Of a DNA stretch of 64,000 bases, positions 1 to 7,543 are shown in pieces. Below the pieces are notes generated by a model. The model did not search any database. It had not been told where the DNA came from and saw only the letters and a program-made list of their open reading frames with translations. The position numbers and the translations under genes are program-made. Each line of letters starts with the position of its first letter. Within the stretch, counting starts at the first letter, position 1. Origin of the DNA: Microbacterium sp. APC 3901 (lineage in GTDB: Bacteria; Actinomycetota; Actinomycetes; Actinomycetales; Microbacteriaceae). Location of the stretch: contig NZ_JASDCU010000003.1 in assembly GCF_030407765.1 (NCBI RefSeq), forward strand, positions 218,692-282,691, read 5' to 3'.

Positions 1-594
1 CACCTGCACTCTCACTCCGGTGCAGACGAACGGCGCAGGGCCGCCGGTGATCGTCACTGACGCTTCGGAAGGCGCGTTCACCAGACGATACAGCTGCACA
101 GGTTCCACCGTCGCGAGCAGGTGGTAGCGCGCCGGCGTGAGCGTGAAGATCTCGGTTCCCGCCGACGTCATCTGTCCCTTCACGAGAGCGATCTCCGAGA
201 CATCACCCGCCTCGGACGCGACGACGTCCACATCCCTCTTCGGCTCGTCCTGTCTGATCGTGAAGAGCTTCTGGCCGGCCGCGACCGTCGCCCCCTCCGG
301 CACATGTACCGCGATGACGGTGCCGGTGACCTCCGTGCGCACCGGGAAGGCGTCGTCGCGGGCGACGTTGCCGCTCAAGGTGAGGGCGTTCACGACGGAC
401 CCTCGCTCGACCGGGATGACGGGGTCTGCGACCGATGCCTCAGGGCTGACCATCGCCTCGCTGCTGTCCGGGAAGAACGCGATCTTCACGAGAGCTGCCG
501 CGCACGCTCCGAAGACCAGCACGAGAAGAAGGGGGAAGATCCAGCGTCGCCAGACGATCACAGCTGCCTTTCCGGCGGCGCCGCCCTGGCGCAT
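1..594 (-). CDS. HlyD/RND-type membrane-fusion adaptor, 3' end cut by the window edge
   Basis: Only the N-terminal 198 residues lie in the window; the stop is beyond the left edge. After a short basic N-terminus there is one membrane segment (about residues 13-35). A biotinyl-lipoyl-like hairpin follows: residues 65-105 contain the VHVPEGATVAAGQKLF turn typical of periplasmic adaptor proteins. This is the architecture of efflux adaptor subunits (MacA/HlyD group), which in Gram-positives usually serve an ABC exporter. The ATG is preceded in frame by a TGA 6 bases upstream, so no earlier start is possible; no clear Shine-Dalgarno is visible. The transporter partner would lie to the left, outside the window. 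Family assignment is fairly safe; substrate is unknown. Confidence 0.75.
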   Translation of the reverse strand, partial: MRQGGAAGKAAVIVWRRWIFPLLLVLVFGACAAALVKIAFFPDSSEAMVSPEASVADPVIPVERGSVVNALTLSGNVARDDAFPVRTEVTGTVIAVHVPEGATVAAGQKLFTIRQDEPKRDVDVVASEAGDVSEIALVKGQMTSAGTEIFTLTPARYHLLATVEPVQLYRLVNAPSEASVTITGGPAPFVCTGVRVQV

Positions 595-670
595 CCGCGG
601 TCAGCGTAGCCGCATGCGCCGAGGACCCACCACGACGGGGCGGCGTGTCTCGTCCACCGAAGTGAAGAAC

Positions 671-877
671 TCAGGCGCGAAGAGCCTCATGACGGATCAC
701 GAGCCACCCGGCGGGCACGGAAAGCCGGTCCGCATGCTGCGAGCACAGATCGTGAGCGTTCGGATGCCGCGCCGTGCCCAGCGGCCCGAGGGCCGCCATC
801 TGATCGCCGTAGTCGTAGGTGAGCGTCGCCACGGCTTCACGCGCGCAGCCGACCTTCGAGCAGAGTCTTCCGTCCAT
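671..877 (-). CDS. DUF3499 family small zinc-ribbon-like protein
   Basis: A 68-residue protein with Cys6, Cys11, Cys45 and His48 (CxxxxC ... LCxxH), the pattern of the actinobacterial DUF3499 family, which probably binds a metal. Function of the family is unknown. It is transcribed away from the zincin-like gene that starts 81 bases further on, and it lies beside DUF5719, WhiB and manA, the neighbourhood in which the family is normally found in actinobacteria. Length is somewhat short compared with longer relatives but the conserved core is intact. Confidence 0.8.
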   Translation of the reverse strand: MDGRLCSKVGCAREAVATLTYDYGDQMAALGPLGTARHPNAHDLCSQHADRLSVPAGWLVIRHEALRA

Positions 878-946
878 TCACGCCAGGCTACGTCCAGGTT
901 CTCCGGACGAGCGGATGCCGCGCCGCCCCGGCGGACAGACTCGGCC

Positions 947-952
947 TAGACT
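947..952 (+). promoter_or_regulatory. Candidate -10 box (TAGACT) for a leaderless transcript
   Basis: TAGACT matches the actinobacterial TANNNT -10 consensus and ends 6 bases before the ATG at 959, so transcription would begin at or next to the start codon. No convincing -35 is present and no Shine-Dalgarno lies before the ATG. Confidence 0.45.
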
Positions 953-958
953 TTCGCT

Positions 959-1384
959 ATGCCCCGTCGTCCCCGCACCTCCGACGCACCCCGACGCGGG
1001 GCCAGGCACGGACGCCACGGACGCCTCGGACGCAGTGAGGTCGTGCGGCCTCCACTCGCCCCTCTCGACGGACGAATCGACCGGTTCGATCTGACCGTCG
1101 GCACGGCGGTGGAGTTCCTCCGCGGCACCTGGCCGGAGCTGCAGGAGGTGCGGTTCGAGATCGGCGCCATGCCGACCTTCGATGCGACCGACGAGGTTCC
1201 GCGCTGGCACCTCGATCATGACAGGGCACGGATCGTGCTCTTCCGGCTCCCGATCGAGCGGCTGCTGCCCCCAGGCCACGACGACGGCGCTCACCGGAGG
1301 ATGGCCATCGAGAGCGCCGTCTTCAGAGCCGCGGCGGAGTACGTCGGCCGCGAACCCTGGGACCTCGGCGGTCACGACCACTGA
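959..1384 (+). CDS. Metallopeptidase-family (zincin-like) protein lacking HExxH
   Basis: A 141-residue protein with a very basic Arg-rich first 30 residues and then a compact alpha/beta domain. Sequence and neighbourhood fit the actinobacterial metallopeptidase-family proteins that sit beside DUF3499 and DUF5719 genes (the Rv3259-type locus). The helix that carries HExxH in true minimal zincins reads HRRMAIESAVFRAAAEYVG here, so the catalytic zinc site is not recognisable and peptidase activity is doubtful. The start is supported by a -10 box six bases upstream, implying a leaderless mRNA. It converges with DUF5719, with 31 bases between the stops. Confidence 0.65.
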   Translation: MPRRPRTSDAPRRGARHGRHGRLGRSEVVRPPLAPLDGRIDRFDLTVGTAVEFLRGTWPELQEVRFEIGAMPTFDATDEVPRWHLDHDRARIVLFRLPIERLLPPGHDDGAHRRMAIESAVFRAAAEYVGREPWDLGGHDH

Positions 1385-1415
1385 GGTCGGTGATCCGCCC
1401 TCGACCGCGCCGTCG

Positions 1416-2798
1416 TCACGGGTAGACGGTGATGCTCTGCTGGGCTCCCGTCGCGGGCCAGACGGGCCACGACGCGAGCTCACCGGCCCCGTTCATCGTG
1501 ACTGACGCGTGCACGGCTGTCGACGTCGACATCGAATAGACGGTGCGCGGCTCCAGATCGACCGATGCGGAGGAACCGGCCGGCACGGTGACCGCGGTCG
1601 GGTCTCCCCCCGCGGCGGGCGCGACCTGCACCACCGCGTCGACACCCTCGCGGTTGACGAGCACGAGTCGAGGGTTCGGCCCGGCAGGAACAGCCATGAA
1701 GACCTCATCCTCGAGCTCCGGGGCCGGTGTGACCCACGCGAAGTCGTCCTGCGGGCCCGCGACGTCTTGCTGTCGTACGCCGGCGAGCACAGGGTTGTCG
1801 GAGTCGATGCTCATCGTGTAGCTTCCCGGCGCGAGCGCCGACAGCGAGAGCTCCGTCGGCACATCAGCGGAAAGCGGCACCGTGAGCTCCTCGGCGATCG
1901 TCGACGATCCGACCTCGCTGACCCTCACAACGGCCGCCGAATCGACTTCGGGCGACATCAGACGCAGCACTGCCATGTCGGCGTTGTCGCCCTGATTCTC
2001 GAACACATCGATGCCCGGAAGCACCGGCTGACGCTGCGCAGCGGGCACGGCATCCTGCAGATCGATACCCGCGGGGTCGAGGGTTCGAGTGAGAGACGAC
2101 TGCAGCACGGCCCGCACCGGCGCGCCGGTCGCGGTCACCTTGACGATCGGGAAGTCGGAACCAGCGGCGATCGACGTCAGCGGGAGCGCGATCTGCGACT
2201 CCGCGGGGACGACCACGGTGCTCGATGCCCGCACCGAACCGTACACGCCGAGCGAGACCGTCGAGGGCACGACGCCCGGATTCGTGAGAACGACGAGATC
2301 CTCTGTCCCGGTGGCGACCGTGCCGCCCACCAGCCAGGATTCGATGCTCGCCGGACGACAGGGAGCCGCGGCGAGACCGGACAGATCCTCCGCTGCAAGG
2401 CTGGCGGACTCCGTCGCGCCGAGCAGCGGCGCTCGGCGGTCGTCGACGGTGCCGACGAGGCGCTGAGCGGATCCGCCGTCGGCGAGGTCCCTCGCGGGCA
2501 GCGGGCTCGACTCCGGTCGACCCGACGAGCCTTCGACAGTCAGCGCGGGCGATGCCGCCGACACCATCTCCAGAGGGTTGGACGGATCACGTCCGACGGC
2601 GCGGAGGTCTCCGTTGCACACGAGCACGGTGTCGCCCGGAATGGGCGTGACCTGTGCCTGAGCAGGCTCGTGGACGACTGTCGGCCAGGCCGCGGTGACG
2701 CCGAACACGACGCCGACGACGCACGCCCCCGCCACGACGGCGCCCGTCAGCACGCGAGCGCCGGTGGCCGCCACCCGGAATGCACGGTTACCGGTCAT
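1416..2798 (-). CDS. DUF5719 family secreted or membrane-anchored protein
   Basis: A 460-residue protein when started at the ATG at 2798, which overlaps the end of the upstream glycosyltransferase by 11 bases and suggests translational coupling. Residues about 12-36 form one signal-anchor segment (AGACVVGVVFGVTAAWPTVV). The rest is an extracytoplasmic, beta-rich region with few charged clusters. This matches DUF5719, an actinobacterial family of unknown function that is consistently next to the large GT2 and WhiB2 genes. A longer reading frame upstream has no independent support. A role in envelope assembly is inferred from position only. Confidence 0.7.
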   Translation of the reverse strand: MTGNRAFRVAATGARVLTGAVVAGACVVGVVFGVTAAWPTVVHEPAQAQVTPIPGDTVLVCNGDLRAVGRDPSNPLEMVSAASPALTVEGSSGRPESSPLPARDLADGGSAQRLVGTVDDRRAPLLGATESASLAAEDLSGLAAAPCRPASIESWLVGGTVATGTEDLVVLTNPGVVPSTVSLGVYGSVRASSTVVVPAESQIALPLTSIAAGSDFPIVKVTATGAPVRAVLQSSLTRTLDPAGIDLQDAVPAAQRQPVLPGIDVFENQGDNADMAVLRLMSPEVDSAAVVRVSEVGSSTIAEELTVPLSADVPTELSLSALAPGSYTMSIDSDNPVLAGVRQQDVAGPQDDFAWVTPAPELEDEVFMAVPAGPNPRLVLVNREGVDAVVQVAPAAGGDPTAVTVPAGSSASVDLEPRTVYSMSTSTAVHASVTMNGAGELASWPVWPATGAQQSITVYP

Positions 2799-5775
2799 GG
2801 TCGCTCCTCTCGTCCTGTTCGCGGTGCGCATCGGTCTCCTGCGCGTCCGAGGATCCATCGCCCGTCGTCCCGTCGGCTGCAGGGGCTCCGGCATCGTTCA
2901 GCGATGCACGAGGGTCCTCATGGTCGTCCGGGCCTTCGCGGTCTTCGGGGTGTCGTGGCAGCACGAGCGGCTCTTCGGGGGCAAGTCCCACGATGCGAGA
3001 CCTGGCGCGGGCCGCTCGTCGCGACGCACGTGTCGGCACCGACAGCAGAAGCGCGGCGAGGACGAGCACGAGCTGGATCGTGATCACGAGGCGAGCTGTG
3101 GCCTGCTGAGCGGACGACAGAGGGTCGCGCGGCGATGCTTCGGCCTCGAGCCGGTAGAGCACACCACGGTCGGTGGAACCGGCCTGGACGAACCCAGCCC
3201 GCTGGTCGAGCGACGTCACCGCCGCTGTGCGCAGAGAGCGAGCACGATCGGATTCCTCGCCCGAGACCTGAGCGACGAGAACGTAAGAGATCCCTGTGTT
3301 CCCCAGCTCATCGGCTGCATCGAAATCCCGCGCCGAGAGCAGGTCGACGGCCAGCGTCGTGAGGTCGGCACCGCGCATCTCGGTGGCTGTCGACAGAATC
3401 GTCGTCTGAGCGCTCAGCGTCTCGCTTCCCCCCCATGCGACCTCGGTCGCCAGCCCCCCGTCGTTCTGGGGGGTGAGCACGAGCGTGCCTGTCTGACGAT
3501 CAGCGCCCGCCTGCGCGGCGACGTACGCCGGCAGCGTCGACGCAGGGCCGTCGCGGAGTTGGGAGGAATCCGCGTGGAATGCGGCGAGCGCCGGCACCGC
3601 GCACACCGCGATCGACAGGGCCGCGACCGCTGCGCTGAGGACCCGCACCCGTGGCATCGACAGCGCCGTGTCGAGAGTCACGAGAGCAGCTCCCGTGACG
3701 CCGACCCAGGCGAGACTGAGTCCGGAGCCTGGCCAGATCGCGACGGGCACTCCCTGGGCGAAGGACACCGCGATGCCGACCGCGAGGAACGCTGTGGCAA
3801 GGCCTGCGAGCGCGACGACCAGAAGGGTGACGCCCGCTCGCCAGCGCGGAGCGACCGACGATGCGAGCGCGAGAAGCGCCAGCGGGGCCAGCAGCACGCC
3901 GACCCACGGGGCGACTTCGACACCGAGCCACGAGGCCCATCCCGCCATGTCGGAGGTGGGGAATCCCGTGGCCAGGGCGAGTCTTCCTGCCGCATCGCCT
4001 GTCGCCTGCGGGCCGTTCCAGACCGCACCGGGATCGGCGAGCACCGAGAGGAGGTCTCCACGGCTGAGCTGCCAGAGCACGAGTGGAGCGAAGAGGGCGA
4101 CAGCAGGAACAGGCACCCAGAGCAGGCGGACCGCCCCGCGGATCCGCGCTCCGGAGAGAGTGATACCGAGCGCCACCACCCACAGCAGGAGGAGCGCCGG
4201 GGCGAGCGACGGCGCGCACGCCGCCACCGCGGCGAAGAGGATGGATGCGGCTCCTGCCGCACCCCAGGAACGGTGAGACACCGCTGCTGCGTGGAAGAGC
4301 CACGGCAGGAGGAGGTGGACCAGCACGCCGGCCGGTCGGCCATCCACCAGTGCGGTGAGGAAGGTCGGCGCGAGCGCCCAGACGATTCCGGCGAAGATGC
4401 GCAGGCCCGCGCGGTCCGTCACACGCGTGGCGGCGAACCATCCGCCGAGCACGGCGAGAGGCAGGGCCAGCACCCAGAGGAGAACGAGCGAGAAGGACGG
4501 GGCACCGGGCCAGAGCGATCCGAGGACGGCGAGCACGCCGGCGAACGGATCAGCCGGCCCCACGACGTCGACCCCGAGACCTCGCAGCCCCCAGGCGGCA
4601 TCACTCCACAGCGCTCCGACCGTCTCCCGCATCGGCAGCAGTGCCCCGCCACCGAGCACCGGCCACGCGAGGACCATGGTGAAGGTCGCGAGACTGACCA
4701 CGAGTGCGCCGAGCACCGCCCAGGCGCCACCGCCGGAGAAGAACCGAAGTTCGCTGGCAGCTCCGCCTTCACTGCCGTGACCGTCGTCCAGCCGTCGACG
4801 CAGGTCGGAACTGCTCACCCGGAGCGGCGCGATGCTCGACCAACTCGATGTCCGGAACGAACGGATGCGCGCACGAGACCGGGCGATCGCGCCGAAGCGG
4901 AACATCGCCGTGACCGCAGCTGCCCACTCGGGGGCGACCGCCTCCGGCCGCTTGCTGACCAGATCGGTCATCGATCGCCAGAGCGCCAGAGGCAGCAGGC
5001 TCAACCAATGGAACGGCACGGCGATCGCCGGCGCGTAGACGAGCCGACGATGCAGTTGCGCGAGCCGGGTCGCGAACGCGCGTCTGCCTCGCGCGGTGGG
5101 CAGAGCGCCTGGCCCATCCGGCGAGACCGACACCCTCGCAGACGGCGCGAGCACGACGCGTCCGCCGCCCAGTCTGGCGCGGACTCCGAGATCGAGCCCC
5201 TGATCCGCACCGGCGAGGGCCGGATCCGGCCGAAGAGCGTCACGGACCTCGCTGCGGATCAGCATGCCGCGGATGTCTGCGCCCAGCGCGTCGTCGCTGC
5301 CGTCGTGCTGCCCCTGGTCCAGCTCACCTGCGGCGAGCTCGACGGCACGTCCGAGGGTCGTCATGCTGAGCCCGAGGGAGACGATCTCGCGATCGTTGTC
5401 CGTCTGCACGAGCTTGGGTGCCACGATCGCCGCAGACGGCGAACGTTCGAGGGTCCCGACCAGACGCTCCAGAGCCCGTTCGTGAGGCGCGGTGTCATGC
5501 GCGAGAAGCCAGACAGCGCTCCCCTCGAGCACGCGAGGCCTGGCGAGCTCGACCGCGTCGGCGAAGGACGTGCTTCCGCGTGCCTGGATGATGCCTTCCA
5601 CAGAGCTCGCGATGGCCCCGCTCTCGCGGGCAGAGGCCGCATCGCCGCACATCACGAGGGTGATCGCGGCTGGGGGTGTGGTCTGGGAGCGCAACGCATC
5701 GAGTGTGCGGAGCAGCTGCGCGCGGGCGGAGGAACCGGGGCGCGCGACGATAATTGCATGAACTCGGGCTGGCAT
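2788..5775 (-). CDS. Large polytopic family-2 glycosyltransferase
   Basis: A 995-residue protein. Residues 1-260 look like a GT-A fold: an N-terminal beta strand (HAIIVARPG), a region around LLAHDTAP where the DxD motif should be, and a later DQGLDLGVR segment resembling the acceptor/base motif. The nucleotide motif is degenerate. From about residue 270 there are ten or more hydrophobic segments, ending with one near residue 900 and a highly acidic, probably cytoplasmic tail. Mycobacterial and corynebacterial relatives sit in the same WhiB2/manA locus. It is followed with overlap by DUF5719. It probably works at the membrane on a lipid-linked envelope glycan; donor and acceptor cannot be told. 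The first 260 residues may no longer be catalytic. Confidence 0.7.
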   Translation of the reverse strand: MPARVHAIIVARPGSSARAQLLRTLDALRSQTTPPAAITLVMCGDAASARESGAIASSVEGIIQARGSTSFADAVELARPRVLEGSAVWLLAHDTAPHERALERLVGTLERSPSAAIVAPKLVQTDNDREIVSLGLSMTTLGRAVELAAGELDQGQHDGSDDALGADIRGMLIRSEVRDALRPDPALAGADQGLDLGVRARLGGGRVVLAPSARVSVSPDGPGALPTARGRRAFATRLAQLHRRLVYAPAIAVPFHWLSLLPLALWRSMTDLVSKRPEAVAPEWAAAVTAMFRFGAIARSRARIRSFRTSSWSSIAPLRVSSSDLRRRLDDGHGSEGGAASELRFFSGGGAWAVLGALVVSLATFTMVLAWPVLGGGALLPMRETVGALWSDAAWGLRGLGVDVVGPADPFAGVLAVLGSLWPGAPSFSLVLLWVLALPLAVLGGWFAATRVTDRAGLRIFAGIVWALAPTFLTALVDGRPAGVLVHLLLPWLFHAAAVSHRSWGAAGAASILFAAVAACAPSLAPALLLLWVVALGITLSGARIRGAVRLLWVPVPAVALFAPLVLWQLSRGDLLSVLADPGAVWNGPQATGDAAGRLALATGFPTSDMAGWASWLGVEVAPWVGVLLAPLALLALASSVAPRWRAGVTLLVVALAGLATAFLAVGIAVSFAQGVPVAIWPGSGLSLAWVGVTGAALVTLDTALSMPRVRVLSAAVAALSIAVCAVPALAAFHADSSQLRDGPASTLPAYVAAQAGADRQTGTLVLTPQNDGGLATEVAWGGSETLSAQTTILSTATEMRGADLTTLAVDLLSARDFDAADELGNTGISYVLVAQVSGEESDRARSLRTAAVTSLDQRAGFVQAGSTDRGVLYRLEAEASPRDPLSSAQQATARLVITIQLVLVLAALLLSVPTRASRRAARARSRIVGLAPEEPLVLPRHPEDREGPDDHEDPRASLNDAGAPAADGTTGDGSSDAQETDAHREQDERSDHDR

Positions 5776-5837
5776 GACGTGGTCAGCCTAAGCGCGCGGC
5801 AGGACTCCGAGGCATACCTGCTTCGGCGTGGCCGCGA

Positions 5838-6155
5838 TCAGCTTGCGCGACGCTTGAGCTTGCGGCGCTCGCGCTCGGAGAGTCCGCCCCAGATTCCGAA
5901 GCGCTCGTCGTTGTTGAGCGCGTACTCGAGGCACTCTCCGCGGACGTCGCACGAGGTGCAGATCCTCTTGGCATCGCGGGTGGATCCGCCCTTCTCAGGG
6001 AAGAACGCCTCAGGATCGGTCTGCGAGCAGAGCGCGTCGCTCTGCCACGCCAGAGCGTTGTCGTCGTCCGTCTCGATCTTCCGGACCCCGGGGACACCGA
6101 GGTTGATCGGATCGACGAACCAGTTCTCCGGTACGTCTGAACGGTAACCCGTCAT
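5838..6155 (-). CDS. whiB: WhiB-family iron-sulfur transcription regulator (WhiB2/WhmD type)
   Basis: A 105-residue protein with the four cluster-ligand cysteines Cys43, Cys66, Cys69 and Cys75 (C..CxxCxxxxxC), the GIWGG turn at about residues 87-91 and a basic C-terminal RERRKLKRR tail for DNA contact. This is the full WhiB signature. Position beside manA and the large GT2 corresponds to the WhiB2/WhmD locus of mycobacteria, which acts in cell division and septation; that role is transferred from relatives. The ATG at 6155 was chosen over an in-frame TTG four codons upstream because GGAG lies at a good distance before the ATG and would overlap the TTG. A good sigma-70-type promoter lies 52-80 bases upstream. 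Confidence 0.93.
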   Translation of the reverse strand: MTGYRSDVPENWFVDPINLGVPGVRKIETDDDNALAWQSDALCSQTDPEAFFPEKGGSTRDAKRICTSCDVRGECLEYALNNDERFGIWGGLSERERRKLKRRAS

Positions 6156-6206
6156 CTCGCTCTCCAACCCCTAAATTCCGCCCCCTCGGCGGGCCGTGCA
6201 CAACTA

Positions 6207-6235
6207 ATTACACCCGTGTCATTCACATCGGTCAA
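6207..6235 (-). promoter_or_regulatory. Promoter of whiB
   Basis: Read on the minus strand: TTGACC (-35, 6235-6230), a 17-base spacer and TGTAAT (-10, 6212-6207). This is the best housekeeping-sigma promoter match seen in the window. The predicted transcript has a leader of about 45 bases before the whiB ATG. Confidence 0.7.
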
Positions 6236-6313
6236 GTCGCGGATCGTAAACCCTCAATCCGGTCTTGAAGGTTCTTGACCTCCACACGGCGTGTCGCACG
6301 CCCGCTCGGAGGG

Positions 6314-7456
6314 TCACCCCTGAACGGCAGGATCGCCGGGAGAGGCGACGAACGCCTCACCTCGGCCGCTGATCGCCACGCGCTCCTCGTCGGCGGTCGC
6401 GAACGCGACCGTGCCGACCGGGACGTCGCGCGGCGCACCGTCCGCCCCGCTCACCGTGACACGACCGGCGGTGGCGAGGACCATGGTCGGCCCCTCCACG
6501 TCGATCGCCACGCTCGCGCCGTCGAGCTCGATCTTGCGGAGTGAGAAGTCGGCGACAGGGACCGGGTACTCGGTGACCGCGCCCGCAGCCACCGGACGCA
6601 GCACAGGCACTTCACCGGTCGTGGTGTCGAGGATCGAGAGCAGCTCCGGCACGTCTATGCGCTTCGGAGTGAGCCCCCCGCGCAGCACGTTGTCACTCGC
6701 CGCCATGATCTCCACCCCGAGCCCCGCGATGTAGGCGTGCAGGAGCCCGGCTCGCAGGAAGACGCCCTCTCCCCTGTTCAGGACCAGATGGTTCATGAGG
6801 AGCGCGACGACCACACCGGGGTCCCCCGGGTAGGTCTCCGAGATCGCCGCCACCCCGCGGATGGCGGGGCCCCACTCCCCTGACGCCGAGCCTGCGGCCG
6901 TGTGCAGGGAGCCCACGATGTCATCCACGACAGCCTGCGCCTCGCCCGACAGCAGCCAGCCGATCGTGTCGCGCAGAACATCTCCCGGACCGCGCAGACG
7001 AGAGGCGAGCTCCTCGACTCCCCCGCCGTCGCCGAGCTCCTCGAGCAGCCGCAGGGTGTCATCGATGGGGCGCAGCCCGCTCAGCGACTCGAAGCGATCG
7101 CTCAGCGCGACGATCAGCTCCGGCTTGTGGTTGTCGTCGCGATAGTTGCGATTCGGGTCTGTGGCGGTGAGCGCCGACTCCCGCGCCCACCCCGCTCTCG
7201 CCTGCTCGATGGTCGGGTGCACCTGGATCGACAGCGGCGATGCCGCTGCGAGCAGCTTCAGGAGGTAGGGCAGGGATCCACCGGTGACGGCGTCGAGCGT
7301 CCCGTCGCCCTGCACATCTGCGGGGTCCCCGGGGTGATCGCCGAACCACACCTCCGCCTCGGGGCCGCCCGCGGGGGTGCGGCCCTCGAGGTCGGCGAGG
7401 AGGGTCGACGACCCCCAGGCGTAGTCACGGGGCACATTCGTCAGGCTGAGCAGCAT
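6314..7456 (-). CDS. manA: Mannose-6-phosphate isomerase, type I
   Basis: A 380-residue enzyme interconverting fructose-6-phosphate and mannose-6-phosphate, supplying GDP-mannose for envelope glycans. Zinc-site motifs of class I isomerases are present: SIQVHP with Gln78 and His80, HKPELIVAL with Glu113, and the FLRAGLLHAY segment with His240, followed by the conserved EIMAASDNVLRGGLTPK stretch. Length is normal. The ATG is preceded at 6 bases by TACCCT on the same strand, suggesting a leaderless mRNA. It is divergent from the O-antigen-ligase-like gene and lies downstream of nothing on its strand, so it probably forms its own unit or reads on toward whiB, 158 bases away. Confidence 0.93.
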   Translation of the reverse strand: MLLSLTNVPRDYAWGSSTLLADLEGRTPAGGPEAEVWFGDHPGDPADVQGDGTLDAVTGGSLPYLLKLLAAASPLSIQVHPTIEQARAGWARESALTATDPNRNYRDDNHKPELIVALSDRFESLSGLRPIDDTLRLLEELGDGGGVEELASRLRGPGDVLRDTIGWLLSGEAQAVVDDIVGSLHTAAGSASGEWGPAIRGVAAISETYPGDPGVVVALLMNHLVLNRGEGVFLRAGLLHAYIAGLGVEIMAASDNVLRGGLTPKRIDVPELLSILDTTTGEVPVLRPVAAGAVTEYPVPVADFSLRKIELDGASVAIDVEGPTMVLATAGRVTVSGADGAPRDVPVGTVAFATADEERVAISGRGEAFVASPGDPAVQG

Positions 7457-7462
7457 GTCACC

Positions 7463-7468
7463 AGGGTA
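7463..7468 (-). promoter_or_regulatory. Candidate -10 box (TACCCT) of manA
   Basis: TACCCT on the minus strand ends 6 bases before the manA ATG, the spacing expected for a transcript starting at the initiation codon. It lies next to the inverted repeat at 7470-7492. Confidence 0.45.
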
Positions 7469-7469
7469 T

Positions 7470-7521
7470 TGGCATGCGAACTCGCCATGCCACGACGCAC
7501 TGCATCAGGTTCGTCCTGATG
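7470..7521. promoter_or_regulatory. Two inverted repeats in the manA / ligase divergent promoter region
   Basis: TGGCATG (7470-7476) and CATGCCA (7486-7492) form perfect 7-base arms 9 bases apart. CATCAGG (7503-7509) and CCTGATG (7515-7521) form a second pair with a 5-base spacer. Both lie between the two facing -10 boxes, where a repressor or activator could control manA and the polymer gene together. Binding is not shown. Confidence 0.35.
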
Positions 7522-7530
7522 TCCGCGCTG

Positions 7531-7536
7531 TAGCCT
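7531..7536 (+). promoter_or_regulatory. Candidate -10 box (TAGCCT) of the ligase-like gene
   Basis: TAGCCT ends 7 bases before the ATG at 7544, again the leaderless spacing. No Shine-Dalgarno is present before this ATG. Confidence 0.45.
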
Positions 7537-7543
7537 GAACGCG

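Noticed and set aside
2695..6147. A very long open frame on the plus strand opposite the large glycosyltransferase
   Set aside because: Its translation is dominated by Arg, Glu and Asp without any domain, and it runs antisense to genes with clear families. GC-rich codon bias on the true strand keeps this frame open.
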